Below, piece after piece: positions 46,639 through 55,794 of a stretch of DNA of 64,000 bases; the first letter of the stretch is position 1; every line of letters begins with the position of its first letter. The notes beneath the pieces were generated by a model. It made no database searches, had not been told where the DNA came from, and saw only the letters and a list, made by a program, of their open reading frames with translations. The DNA lies in assembly GCA_016716835.1 (NCBI GenBank), contig JADJUW010000002.1, forward strand, positions 620,001 through 684,000. Direction: 5' to 3'. The position numbers were made by a program, and so were the translations under genes. This DNA is from Myxococcales bacterium (GTDB lineage: Bacteria; Myxococcota_A; Polyangia; Haliangiales; Haliangiaceae).

Positions 46639-48966
46639 ATGGACATTTGGAGTTGGGTAGAGCGCCGCACCGACGAGCTGCGCGAGGCGGGGGACGAGCG
46701 GTTGGCATATATCGTAAATGCGCTGCCGAGCGCGGTGGTGGACGAGGCGCATCAGGCAGCCGATGCCATGATCGAAGAAGGGCTGGCGCGCGCGCAGGAG
46801 CTGGGCGATGCGTGGCTAGAGGTCTATTTTCGCCATTGGGCGCTGCAAAGCCGCGTGCTGCATCGCAACGACGCGCGCCGCCTGGGCGATGCCATCGAGG
46901 CGCTGGAGTTTTCACACCGCGACGAGTGTCGCGGCTGCCCGCAGACCACCTGCACCGTCCAGGACGTCGCCTCCTGCTACGGCCTCGTCGATGGCGCGGG
47001 CTATGCGCGCGAGCGGCTGGCGGTCTGTGATGAGGCCCTTGCCAAGCTAACACCGGCGTGGACCTGCTTTGTCTGCATTTCGAATGAACGCATCGACGCG
47101 ATGATCGACGCGGGCGACGTCAGCGGTGCGGCGGCGTTTGCCGACGCGCAGCGCAAGCAATTGCTGGCGGCCGGCGACCCAGAGCGCGAATGCTTGCTCA
47201 ACCTTGAGGAAATCTTGCTCCGCCAAGGCAAGTTTGACGAGGCCTTGGCGTGGACGACGCAAAGCACCGACGATCGCGACGACAGCGAATCTGAGCGGAT
47301 GAAGCGCAGACTCATGAACGGCCTCTTATACGCCAACCTTGGCAACGCCGACGCCGCGCGCGCCGCGCTGCCGCCGCTCGCGGAATTGGCCGATCGCCCC
47401 GGCCAGCTGCCGCGTTGGCTGCGCTTGGCGACGTTGCTTGCCGAGCTTGGCATGTTAGAAAATACCGCGATGTTGCGGCTCGATGTCGCGCGCGCCATCG
47501 CCGTGCTCGAGCAACGCCACATCTTTCGCCTGGCGCTAGAAAATGCCGAAAAACTGGCGTTTCTCGCCGTTGCCGCCAAGCGGCGCGGCCCAGCGGAGCG
47601 CGCCCTGGCGGTCATGGAGCGCTGCCTGCCACAGCTCGCCCAGCCGCTCGATGCGCCTGCCAAGTTACATGCCGTTGGTCACTTGGTTGGCAACCTGACG
47701 TGGCAGCCTGCGGAGCTAACGACTTTGGGCACCCGGCTTGAGCGCGTGGCCTTGCGCGAAGACGCGGCGGAGTTGCTCGAGGAACTAGAAAGCGCGTTGG
47801 CGATCGAATCTCGCACCGACGACGCCACCGCGATTCTCGTACCGCTGGCGGCCTATTATCGCCGCTTGGGGCTCTCCCACGAGGCCGTGCGCGTGCTGCG
47901 CGGGGCGTTTGCCGCAACGCCCAGCGAAGACTTGATGTATCAGCTCGGCAACGTTTGGCTTGGCGATGGCCAAACCGCGGCGCTCACCGAGTTTGCCGAT
48001 CAGCTGCGCCTCCGACCAGAAACCTGGGCGCGCGCCGGCCATCATTGGTTTGCCGGACGGCTGGCGATGGCGGCCAATCGATACGACGAGGCGCGCGATG
48101 AATTCTTGACGGCGATGCCTCTCATTCAACCAGGTCACGGCGTGCGCACCCTGGCCGCGGAATGCGAGCGTCGCCTTGGCCACTTCGACGTGGCGCTGGC
48201 AATGTTGCAGACCGTGATCGATAGCGGGGCGGAGGCCGGGCCGTGGGATTGGGAGCGCATGGCGCTAGCGACCATGACCCAGCGATGGGACGTCGTGCGA
48301 GAGAGCGCGGCGCGTCTCGAACTTGGCGTAGAACTCGGCGACACCGCCGACCACGGCGCAGGCGAGTTTTGCCAGATCGCGTTTGAGGGCGAAGAATATG
48401 TGTGGGACGCGGTGCGCGTCGGGCCGGTCACCGCGCGCATCAGCGAAATCGGGCCCCACAGCTCGACGCCGCACTTTGACGACTTGATCGTGTTTGATCG
48501 CCTGACGGCCAAGCAAGTCGGCGAGGTGCCCTCGCTGGGCGAGGACGGCGAACCGCTGGAAAATGGCGAGCTGGTCCCGGTCTTTGCGTTCACGGCCATC
48601 CGCGTGCTCGTGGCCGGTGGGTGTTTTCGATTCGCAATCGATGGCGTGCATCCTGGCGAAGCAGGGCTGGGTGAGCTCGCGGCCTGTCTCAAGAAGTATG
48701 GCGCGCGTGCGCAAGACGTCACCGATCGGATCGGCGGCGGCGACTATGAACTCACCGCTCCCGATGGCGAAGCGCTGCCGGGTATCTATCTCGTGGTCGC
48801 GCTGCCCGCCGCGTGCGATCTGGCGGCCGTGTCGCGCGAGATGGCGGCGATCGTCGGGCACTGGCCGCATCCGTTGGTGTGGCCGCGGCTTGCGCAAGCC
48901 GCGGGAGATGTGGAGCAGATTGCCGCACAGGCCGCTGCGGCCGACCTGTATGACATTACCGAGTAG
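46639..48966 (+). CDS. TPR-like repeat protein in tandem with the Hsp90-like gene
   Basis: 775 residues, no export signal. About 450 residues of paired helices with A/L/G spacing (for example RQGKFDEALAWT, LGNADAARAAL, RRLGLSHEAVRVLRGAF) indicate TPR-type repeats. A Cys cluster (CRGCPQTTC) lies near residue 98. The C-terminal 180 residues form a mixed alpha/beta region with GEFCQIAFEGEEYVWDAVRVGP, not recognised. The ribosome-binding site AAGGA precedes the ATG. The Hsp90-TPR pairing mirrors eukaryotic Hsp90 co-chaperones in outline, though no EEVD-like tail is seen on the partner. Confidence 0.65.
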   Translation: MDIWSWVERRTDELREAGDERLAYIVNALPSAVVDEAHQAADAMIEEGLARAQELGDAWLEVYFRHWALQSRVLHRNDARRLGDAIEALEFSHRDECRGCPQTTCTVQDVASCYGLVDGAGYARERLAVCDEALAKLTPAWTCFVCISNERIDAMIDAGDVSGAAAFADAQRKQLLAAGDPERECLLNLEEILLRQGKFDEALAWTTQSTDDRDDSESERMKRRLMNGLLYANLGNADAARAALPPLAELADRPGQLPRWLRLATLLAELGMLENTAMLRLDVARAIAVLEQRHIFRLALENAEKLAFLAVAAKRRGPAERALAVMERCLPQLAQPLDAPAKLHAVGHLVGNLTWQPAELTTLGTRLERVALREDAAELLEELESALAIESRTDDATAILVPLAAYYRRLGLSHEAVRVLRGAFAATPSEDLMYQLGNVWLGDGQTAALTEFADQLRLRPETWARAGHHWFAGRLAMAANRYDEARDEFLTAMPLIQPGHGVRTLAAECERRLGHFDVALAMLQTVIDSGAEAGPWDWERMALATMTQRWDVVRESAARLELGVELGDTADHGAGEFCQIAFEGEEYVWDAVRVGPVTARISEIGPHSSTPHFDDLIVFDRLTAKQVGEVPSLGEDGEPLENGELVPVFAFTAIRVLVAGGCFRFAIDGVHPGEAGLGELAACLKKYGARAQDVTDRIGGGDYELTAPDGEALPGIYLVVALPAACDLAAVSREMAAIVGHWPHPLVWPRLAQAAGDVEQIAAQAAAADLYDITE

Positions 48967-49023
48967 CGCCCGCTGCGCGCGGCCAGCGATTGCGTTATGA
49001 TTTTTGGGTAGGACGGGGGGCGT

Positions 49024-49749
49024 ATGGCGCGAATTATCTTGGCTATCGCGGTGGGATTGGTCGTGGCCTTGGGCGGCTGCTTTTTGCCGCTATCGGCGGG
49101 CGCGCCGCAAATGGCGTCGACGGTGGGCAAAGGCAGCTATGGCACCAGCCTGGCGCTCGAGGCGCCAACGCTCGATCTCTCGGGCGAGGATGGATCGATC
49201 GGCGTGGCCCCGGCGGCAGGCGGCACCGCGACGGTGGCTTATGGCGTTGGCGATCGCACGGACCTCGAGGTGAGCCTAGAGGGCGCGATGTATCTCTTCA
49301 TTCTGCCCATGCCTACGGGTGGCGCGGTTGGTGTGCGCCACCAGGTGGTGGCCTCCGAGCAATTTGACGTCGCGATCGCGGGGCGCCTTGGCGGCGTTGC
49401 GACGTCATTTAGCAGCGATGGCAACGAGCAAAAATACAGCGCGACCTATGCGGCGGCATCGGTGGCCGTGCAGGGCGCCTATGGGCCATTTCGCCCCTTG
49501 CTCTCGGCGCAGGTGATGCCTGCGCGCATTACGCGCAACGTGAATGGCGACGCGACCAAATTTGTCGGCACCGCGGCCTCGGTGACCTTAGGCGCGATGT
49601 TTCAATTGAGCGATCGGGTGCAGTTAGGGCCCTACTGGGCCGGTTTTTCGTTTGCGAGCGAGCGCGTCGAGCGCATCACCGAGTGGTCGGCGGGCGTGAT
49701 GCTCGCGGTGCGCGGCGATCGGCGCGCGATCCCAAAATTAAAACAGTGA
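49024..49749 (+). CDS. lipoprotein with beta-barrel-like sequence
   Basis: 241 residues. The signal sequence VVALGGC gives a lipobox. The rest alternates polar and hydrophobic residues with Gly and aromatic turns (for example FDVAIAGRLGGVATSF, QLGPYWAGFSFA), typical of outer-membrane beta strands. No family is recognised. A lipidated barrel is unusual; the protein could instead be a periplasmic lipoprotein with beta-rich fold. It is followed by another small lipoprotein after 7 bases. Confidence 0.6.
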   Translation: MARIILAIAVGLVVALGGCFLPLSAGAPQMASTVGKGSYGTSLALEAPTLDLSGEDGSIGVAPAAGGTATVAYGVGDRTDLEVSLEGAMYLFILPMPTGGAVGVRHQVVASEQFDVAIAGRLGGVATSFSSDGNEQKYSATYAAASVAVQGAYGPFRPLLSAQVMPARITRNVNGDATKFVGTAASVTLGAMFQLSDRVQLGPYWAGFSFASERVERITEWSAGVMLAVRGDRRAIPKLKQ

Positions 49750-49756
49750 GAACACC

Positions 49757-50293
49757 ATGAAACCATTTTCCATTTGTCTGCTGGCTACCGTCTCGCTAAG
49801 CCTGAGCTGTAAAAAGTCGAGCGAGCACAAGGTCGCTGACGCGCCCGCAGCGGCCGTCGACGCTGCAGCCGTCGACGTGACGCCACCGATGTCCATGCGC
49901 CTTTTCCCTGTCGGACGTTACAAACTGTTGGCGGCGTCAAGTAAGCACGCCTTCGTGTTGGAGATCGTTGAGCAGAATGGCCCGTATTGGGTGCTGGAGT
50001 GGAAAAGTGAGGACACCGCACCCGCGATTGAGGCTGGGAAGGCAACGGCGAAGGAACTAACAGTTTTGTCCATGAGCAAGGAACAGCTCAAGCTATTTTA
50101 CAAATGTGTAGGTGATGCGACCGGTAACCCTGAAATCAAGGGATTCGCGACAATTACCAAACTGGCAAATGATGACCTTCGCTACGAGCTCGTGTCACCG
50201 CCCAACAAGGGCGGCACCGCGTGGGATTGCAAGGACGATGTTGCGCAGTTTTTTGGCACGTATCGCAAGATCGCCGAGGCGCCCAATCATTAG
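49757..50293 (+). CDS. small lipoprotein of unknown function
   Basis: 178 residues. A short hydrophobic start ends in the lipobox LSLSC. An Ala/Val/Asp-rich linker (25-40) follows, then a compact domain with MRLFPVGRYKLL, YWVLEWKSED and two Cys (YKC, WDC) likely in a disulfide. No family known to me. It is translationally coupled to the preceding lipoprotein and overlaps the dehydrogenase gene on the other strand by 4 bases. Confidence 0.65.
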   Translation: MKPFSICLLATVSLSLSCKKSSEHKVADAPAAAVDAAAVDVTPPMSMRLFPVGRYKLLAASSKHAFVLEIVEQNGPYWVLEWKSEDTAPAIEAGKATAKELTVLSMSKEQLKLFYKCVGDATGNPEIKGFATITKLANDDLRYELVSPPNKGGTAWDCKDDVAQFFGTYRKIAEAPNH

Positions 50294-51480
50294 CCGAGTC
50301 GCGCAAGCGCCTGCGCAACGACTTGTGTTGCGACCTCGGAGCGTTTTTTTCCAGCTGCCTTGCCGGCGAGGTCGGCGGTCAGGCAGGTGCCCTCGGCGAT
50401 GAGCGCAGCCACGGCGGCCTCGATGGCGTCGCCGCCGCGGGTGACGCGCACGTCGGCGTGGCGTGCGCCAAGCCAGCGCAGCATTTCGGCGGTCGCCAGC
50501 ATCATCGCCATGGGGTTGGCGGCATCTTTGCCAGCAAGTGGCGGTGCGCTGCCGTGGATGGGTTCGAACATGGCGTGCCTATCGCCAATGTTGCAGCCGA
50601 CGGCCATGCCCATGCCGCCCTGCAACACCGAGGCGAGGTCGGTGAGAATGTCGCCAAACATATTGGTGGTGACGCAGACGTCAAAGCGCTCGGGTTGCGT
50701 CAGCACAAACATGGCAAAGGCATCGACGATGGCGACGTCTTTTTCGATGTCGGGATACGCCTCGCCAACTTCGAGGAAGACCTCGTGAAAAAGCTTGCAG
50801 CCCCACAGCACGTTATTTTTGACGATGCAGGTGACGCGCTTTTTGCCATCTCCCGGAGCGCCCTTGCCGCGCGCGCGCGACACCTCGAAGGCCTTGCGGA
50901 TGACCTTTTCGCTGGCGGCGCGCGTAATGACGCGCTCGTCGATGGCGGTAGTTGTTATCGCCGAAGGCGCCGTGCTCGCGGGTTCATAGTGGCCTCGGCC
51001 GCTGTAAAGCCCCTCGGTGTTTTCGCGAATCATCACCATGTCGACATGCTCGGGCTGCCACACGCTGGCGAACCTCCCGGAGATGCCGTGTTTGGTGCCC
51101 GGGTAACATTTTACGGGGCGGATGTTGGCGTAGAGATCGAAGTGGAGACGGTTGCCGATCACCGGCGACCAGCCGGCCATTTTGCCGGCGAGGTCGGGCC
51201 CCGCGGCATCGGTCATGGTTACGGGCCCACCGCCCGGTGCTGGCCACCCGACCGCGCCGAGCAAGATCGCATCGGCGTCGGCGCAGCGCTGATGCGCATC
51301 CGCCGGCCAGTCGCGGCCGTGCGCCAAATAGTAACGCCCGCCACACGGGATCTCGTCGATCGCAAACGCCACCCCAAGCTTGTCGCCAACGGCTGCGAGC
51401 AGCAGCGAGGCGTCGTGGGCGACCTCTTCGCCGACGCCGTCGCCCGGCAACAGCGCGATGCGATATCCCGATGATTTCAT
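50290..51480 (-). CDS. isocitrate/isopropylmalate-type dehydrogenase
   Basis: 396 residues. The family opening RIALLPGDGVGEEV, the substrate loop RENTEGLYSG and the metal/nucleotide block NMFGDILTDLAS, with EPIHGSAP, place it in the IDH/IPMDH superfamily (NAD(P)-dependent decarboxylating beta-hydroxyacid dehydrogenases). RENTEG rather than RELTGG argues for isocitrate, homoisocitrate or tartrate use instead of LeuB. No leu or citric-acid gene adjoins it. A specific name is not justified. Confidence 0.85.
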   Translation of the reverse strand: MKSSGYRIALLPGDGVGEEVAHDASLLLAAVGDKLGVAFAIDEIPCGGRYYLAHGRDWPADAHQRCADADAILLGAVGWPAPGGGPVTMTDAAGPDLAGKMAGWSPVIGNRLHFDLYANIRPVKCYPGTKHGISGRFASVWQPEHVDMVMIRENTEGLYSGRGHYEPASTAPSAITTTAIDERVITRAASEKVIRKAFEVSRARGKGAPGDGKKRVTCIVKNNVLWGCKLFHEVFLEVGEAYPDIEKDVAIVDAFAMFVLTQPERFDVCVTTNMFGDILTDLASVLQGGMGMAVGCNIGDRHAMFEPIHGSAPPLAGKDAANPMAMMLATAEMLRWLGARHADVRVTRGGDAIEAAVAALIAEGTCLTADLAGKAAGKKRSEVATQVVAQALARLG

Positions 51481-51584
51481 GCCCGCTACGCTATACCAAC
51501 CGCCGTCACCATCGCGTCACCTAGGTGACGAAAGTGTTGCGCAATTGCAACGGCAGCGCCCTATGGCCGACGCATGGTGCTGGC

Positions 51585-54356
51585 ATGAAGCAAGGAAACG
51601 CGCGAGTGACACTTATATTGTCGCTGGTGTTGGCGATGCTGGGGGCGGCTAGCCACGCCGAAGCACAACCAGCGGCCGCCGGGGGCTTTACGGTCAAAGG
51701 ACGCGTCGTCGATGTCGCGACCGACCTGCCGGTGCCCGAGGCAATCATTTCGGTGCTCGACGACTCCGGCATCTTTGTGCTCAGCGATGAGCGCGGCGAA
51801 TTTGAGCTGGTGCTGCCGGCGGGCCTACATGAGATCGCGGTCAGCAGTCCGTTTCACGACGCGGTCACGCTCTCATTCGTCGCCGGCAAGAATGCGCCAA
51901 CTCTCTGGGCCAAGCTAACGCCGGTTGCGGAAGTCGATACCGTCGAGATTATCGGCGAGATTGATAGGCGCAGCGAGGCCTCGCAGTTGGCGGTGCGGCG
52001 CGAGGCGACCAATATGGTGGATATTGTCAGCGCGCAAGAAATCGCGCGCACGCCGGATGCCAACGCCGGCGACGCCGTCAAGCGCGTGGTCTCGGCGACT
52101 ATCCTCGATGGCAAGTACGTGGTGCTGCGGGGCCTGGAAGGGCGCTACGTCTCGACGTTGATCAATGGCGTGTCGGTGCCCAGCCCCGAGCCCGAGCGCA
52201 ACGCGGTGCCACTCGACCTCTTCCCAAGCTCGCTGCTCGCCAGCCTCACCGTCGCCAAGACCTACGACCCTGCGATGAACGGCAACTTTGGCGGGGGCAT
52301 GCTGACCTTGCAAACCAACGCCTATCCGTTAACTCCCGAGTTTAAGGCGTCTATCGGCACCAGCTACAATTCCATCGCCACGTGGGAATCCGCGGCCTCC
52401 CATCCGCGCGATGGCATTGCCGTCGACCTCGGCTTCTTTGGCAAGCGCGGCGTGCCGAAAGAGCTCGCGACCAATTCACCGTTGCGCCCGGCGCAAGGCG
52501 CGCAGGTAGCCGGCGCGTTTGACGATTCATGGGAGGCACAGCCTTCGACGCTGGCGCCAAATTTCTCGCTCGGGCTCACGGGCGGCACTACCTGGCGCGG
52601 CGTTGGTGGCGGCAAGCACCCAATTGGCATGCTGGCAAGCGCGAGCTTTCGCGACAATAACTCGCTCAAGGCCAGCGAGACCGCCAAGGTCGCGCTCGGC
52701 AGCGACGGCCTGCGCCGCACCGATACCATCGATACCACGCTTGCCGCCAACGAAAAAACGCTGGGTGCCTTGCTTAGCACGGGCATTCGCCTGTCGCCGC
52801 GCGATGATTTGCGCCTCTTGGCGCTTTACTCGCATGCGGGCGAGACCACGGCGTTTAGCGGCCAGGGGTACAGCGAAAGCGAGTCGAGCAACGTCGAGCT
52901 CGCGCGCCTCGGCATGATCGAGCGTTCGATGTCACTGTGGCAGCTCGCCGGCGATCATCGCCTCGGCGGCGGCAGCGCTGGCGACGACGCGGCGGCGCGG
53001 CCGTGGCATTTGGCATGGCAGGCCAGCGTGGCCACCGCGGCGCGCAATGAACACGACAGCCGCGATACGCTCTATGTGTACGATGCCATCACCGGCGAGT
53101 CGCGCTTTCAAAGCCAGCCTGGCAGCGGCCAGCGCTATTTTTCCGACCTCGCTGATCTCAACGTCGGCGGCGGCCTAGACCTCAATAAACAATGGCAAGC
53201 CTTTCAGCTCAAGGTCGGTGCCGCGGTGTCGCGCTACGGCCGCACCTATGACGGCCGCCGCTTTCGCTATCGCTTCGTCGGCGAAGACCCCACGGTGCTC
53301 ACCGATAGCCCCGATACGCTGCTGATTAGTCAGCGCGTCGGCGACGAGCTGCGCCTGCAAGAGGACACGCTGCAAGAAGATGCCTACGATGCCTCGCTGC
53401 TGACGACCGCGGCCTATGCCACCGGTGAGCTGGCGGTCACCCGCAAGCTGCGGCTGCAAGGCGGCGCGCGCGTCGAGCTCGCCTCGCAGGCGCTCGGCAG
53501 CGGCTCTGATTATGCGGTCGCGGGCATCGCGACTGATACCTCGCGCCGCGACGCCGACGTGATGCCGGCGTTTAACGCCACCTATGTGCTGGGCGAGCAC
53601 AGCAGCGTGCGCAGCGGCTACAGCTACACCCTGGTGCGGCCGCGCTTTCGCGAGCTGGCACCGTTCCTCTATTTTGACTATACGCGGCGGCGCTCGATCT
53701 CGGGCAACACCGAGCTGCAAAATACTCATATCCATAACGCCGACGTGCGCTGGGAGTGGTTTCCCGCCGACAGCGAGGTAATTGCGGCCTCGGGTTTTTA
53801 CAAGCGTTTCGTCGACCCCATCGAACAGGTGCTTGTCAATTCAGAGGCGGATGCGACGTTTCGCAACGCCACCGGCGCCGACCTGCTCGGCCTGGAAGTT
53901 GAAGGCCGCATGTCGCTGGCGCGCATAGCCCCGGCGCTGGCTGATTTCTACGTCGGCGCCAACGCGACGTTTGGGTGGTCGCAAATCGAACTCGACGAAA
54001 CCGCGGCCATTAACACCAGCCAGTCGCGCCCGCTCTACGGCCAGTCTCCCTACGCCGTAAACGCCAGCGTGCAATATCGCGGCGCCCGCGTGGGCGACAT
54101 CACGCTGGCCTACAATGTCGCCGGCCGCCGCATCGTTGACGTCGGCGTTGACGGGCTGCCCGACACCTATGAAATGCCGCTTCACCGCGTAGATGCCACT
54201 TATGCGCGCAAGGTGGCGGCGCAATGGAAACTGAAGATCTCGGCCACCAACTTGCTCGGCGACACCGTCTTGTTGCAACAAGGTGACCTGGCCGTCAATC
54301 AGCAGCGCCTGGGAACGACGATAAGTGCGTCATTGGAATGGATTCCGCTTCCGTAA
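51585..54356 (+). CDS. TonB-dependent receptor with an N-terminal carboxypeptidase-regulatory-like domain
   Basis: About 923 residues from ATG 51585 (signal peptide MKQGNARVTLILSLVLAM...ASHAEAQ). A CarboxypepD-reg-like beta sandwich (about 35-110) precedes the plug domain (EASQLAVRREATNMVDIVSAQEI..GDAVKRVVSAT...RGLEGRYVSTLINGV, in pieces). The barrel begins after about residue 250. The C-terminus ends in a beta strand with aromatic/Pro finish (SASLEWIPLP). The substrate is not evident; these import iron complexes, vitamins or oligosaccharides. A beta-helix lipoprotein gene follows 27 bases later. Confidence 0.88.
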   Translation: MKQGNARVTLILSLVLAMLGAASHAEAQPAAAGGFTVKGRVVDVATDLPVPEAIISVLDDSGIFVLSDERGEFELVLPAGLHEIAVSSPFHDAVTLSFVAGKNAPTLWAKLTPVAEVDTVEIIGEIDRRSEASQLAVRREATNMVDIVSAQEIARTPDANAGDAVKRVVSATILDGKYVVLRGLEGRYVSTLINGVSVPSPEPERNAVPLDLFPSSLLASLTVAKTYDPAMNGNFGGGMLTLQTNAYPLTPEFKASIGTSYNSIATWESAASHPRDGIAVDLGFFGKRGVPKELATNSPLRPAQGAQVAGAFDDSWEAQPSTLAPNFSLGLTGGTTWRGVGGGKHPIGMLASASFRDNNSLKASETAKVALGSDGLRRTDTIDTTLAANEKTLGALLSTGIRLSPRDDLRLLALYSHAGETTAFSGQGYSESESSNVELARLGMIERSMSLWQLAGDHRLGGGSAGDDAAARPWHLAWQASVATAARNEHDSRDTLYVYDAITGESRFQSQPGSGQRYFSDLADLNVGGGLDLNKQWQAFQLKVGAAVSRYGRTYDGRRFRYRFVGEDPTVLTDSPDTLLISQRVGDELRLQEDTLQEDAYDASLLTTAAYATGELAVTRKLRLQGGARVELASQALGSGSDYAVAGIATDTSRRDADVMPAFNATYVLGEHSSVRSGYSYTLVRPRFRELAPFLYFDYTRRRSISGNTELQNTHIHNADVRWEWFPADSEVIAASGFYKRFVDPIEQVLVNSEADATFRNATGADLLGLEVEGRMSLARIAPALADFYVGANATFGWSQIELDETAAINTSQSRPLYGQSPYAVNASVQYRGARVGDITLAYNVAGRRIVDVGVDGLPDTYEMPLHRVDATYARKVAAQWKLKISATNLLGDTVLLQQGDLAVNQQRLGTTISASLEWIPLP

Positions 54357-54383
54357 TTTGTGCCTAGCACGAAGGAGAAACGT

Positions 54384-55742
54384 ATGAAGAAGCTACATTT
54401 TGCATGTGCCCTTGCCCTCGTCGCCGCGTGTTCCGACACCGACGACACCACACCGCCAACCCCTCCGCCAACTGGCGAGGAAGTTGTCGTGGAGGCCGGT
54501 GACATCACGGCCGACACTACGTGGGAAGCCATCAACACCTATCGCCTCGCCGGCCAAGTCTTTGTGACGGATGGCGCCGTGCTCACCATTGAGCCAGGCA
54601 CCAAGATTGTCGGCGACCTCGGCAGCGTGCTCGTCATCACCGCCGATGCGCGCATCGAGGCCGAAGGCACGGCGACCGCGCCGATCGTATTTACCAGCAG
54701 CGAGCCCGACATGCCGGCGGCTGGCGATTGGGGTGGCGTGGTGCTGCTCGGCCGCGCGCCGATCAACGTTACTGGCGGCACCAACAAGGTCGAGGGCTTC
54801 CCCGACAGCGTGGGCAGCAAGATTACCTACGGCGGCAGCAACGCCGCGCATGACTGCGGCACGCTCAAATACGTTCGCGTCGAATTCGCCGGCTTTGAGC
54901 TGGCGCCGGACAACGAGCTCAACGCGATCACGCTCGGCGCGTGCGGCACCGGGACGACCATCCAATACGTGCAGACCCACCGCGGCCTCGACGACGGCAT
55001 CGAGCTGTTTGGCGGCACGGTGAACCTCAGCCACATCGTCATCACGCAGGCCGACGACGACGCGATCGACTGGGACCTCGGGTGGAATGGCACGATGCAG
55101 TTTCTCGTCATTCAACAATCGGCCGCCATTGGCGACAAGGGGATTGAAGCCGACAGCAACAAGAACAATAGCGAGGCTCTGCCGCGCAGCGCGCCAACCC
55201 TGTGGAACGTCACGATGATCGGCGGCGGCGCTGGCGGCGGCCAGGGCGGCATTCATCTTCGCCGCGGTTCGGCGCTGAAGCTGTACAACGCGATCTTCAT
55301 GAACTTTGAAAACTTCGCCATCAACGTCGACGGCAGCTCGACCGCGGCCTTAGCGAACGCCGGCGACGTGACCATTGAAAACTCGTACTTCGTGCCGGTT
55401 GGCGGTGGCGAGGTGTGGCCAACCAACTTTGACCAAATCGAGGTCGACGTGAATGGCAACCCGGTGCTCACCTCGGACGATTGCGTATCGCCAAATACCA
55501 GTTGCTTTGACGAGTCAAGCTTCTTTAGCGCCGTCGAATTTAACAACGTGCTTGGCGAAGACCCGGGCCTGACCGACCCAACCGACGCCGCTACCCCTGG
55601 CTTTGGCACCAGCGCCAGCGCGCCCGTGCTCGAAGGCGGCGCTACGCCACCGGTTGGTATGGACCGCAGCGCGACCTACATCGGCGCCGTTGGCACGACC
55701 AACTGGCTGGCCGGCTGGACCGCGTATCCCGCGGGTAACTAG
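54384..55742 (+). CDS. lipoprotein with right-handed parallel beta-helix
   Basis: 452 residues from ATG 54384, with AAGGAG 8 bases upstream. The signal ends in LVAAC (lipobox), then a Thr/Pro linker. Repeating short strands with TVT/IVI and Asn/Gly turns (LTIEPGTKIVG, IEAEGTATAPIVFTSS, ITYGGS) indicate a beta-helix. Cys pairs at 160 and 190-ish are conserved-looking. Partners of TonB-dependent receptors sometimes bind the ligand. The ATG at 54360 is less likely because it precedes the hydrophobic start by 8 residues. Likely one operon with the receptor. Confidence 0.7.
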   Translation: MKKLHFACALALVAACSDTDDTTPPTPPPTGEEVVVEAGDITADTTWEAINTYRLAGQVFVTDGAVLTIEPGTKIVGDLGSVLVITADARIEAEGTATAPIVFTSSEPDMPAAGDWGGVVLLGRAPINVTGGTNKVEGFPDSVGSKITYGGSNAAHDCGTLKYVRVEFAGFELAPDNELNAITLGACGTGTTIQYVQTHRGLDDGIELFGGTVNLSHIVITQADDDAIDWDLGWNGTMQFLVIQQSAAIGDKGIEADSNKNNSEALPRSAPTLWNVTMIGGGAGGGQGGIHLRRGSALKLYNAIFMNFENFAINVDGSSTAALANAGDVTIENSYFVPVGGGEVWPTNFDQIEVDVNGNPVLTSDDCVSPNTSCFDESSFFSAVEFNNVLGEDPGLTDPTDAATPGFGTSASAPVLEGGATPPVGMDRSATYIGAVGTTNWLAGWTAYPAGN

Positions 55743-55794
55743 CCAAATGTAGCTGTTGCGGGAGGGGCTCACTTGACCGATACTGGTAGCCCTC

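Noticed and set aside
50221..51474. 417-residue plus-strand frame opposite the dehydrogenase
   Set aside because: Antisense shadow; the minus strand has clear IDH motifs.
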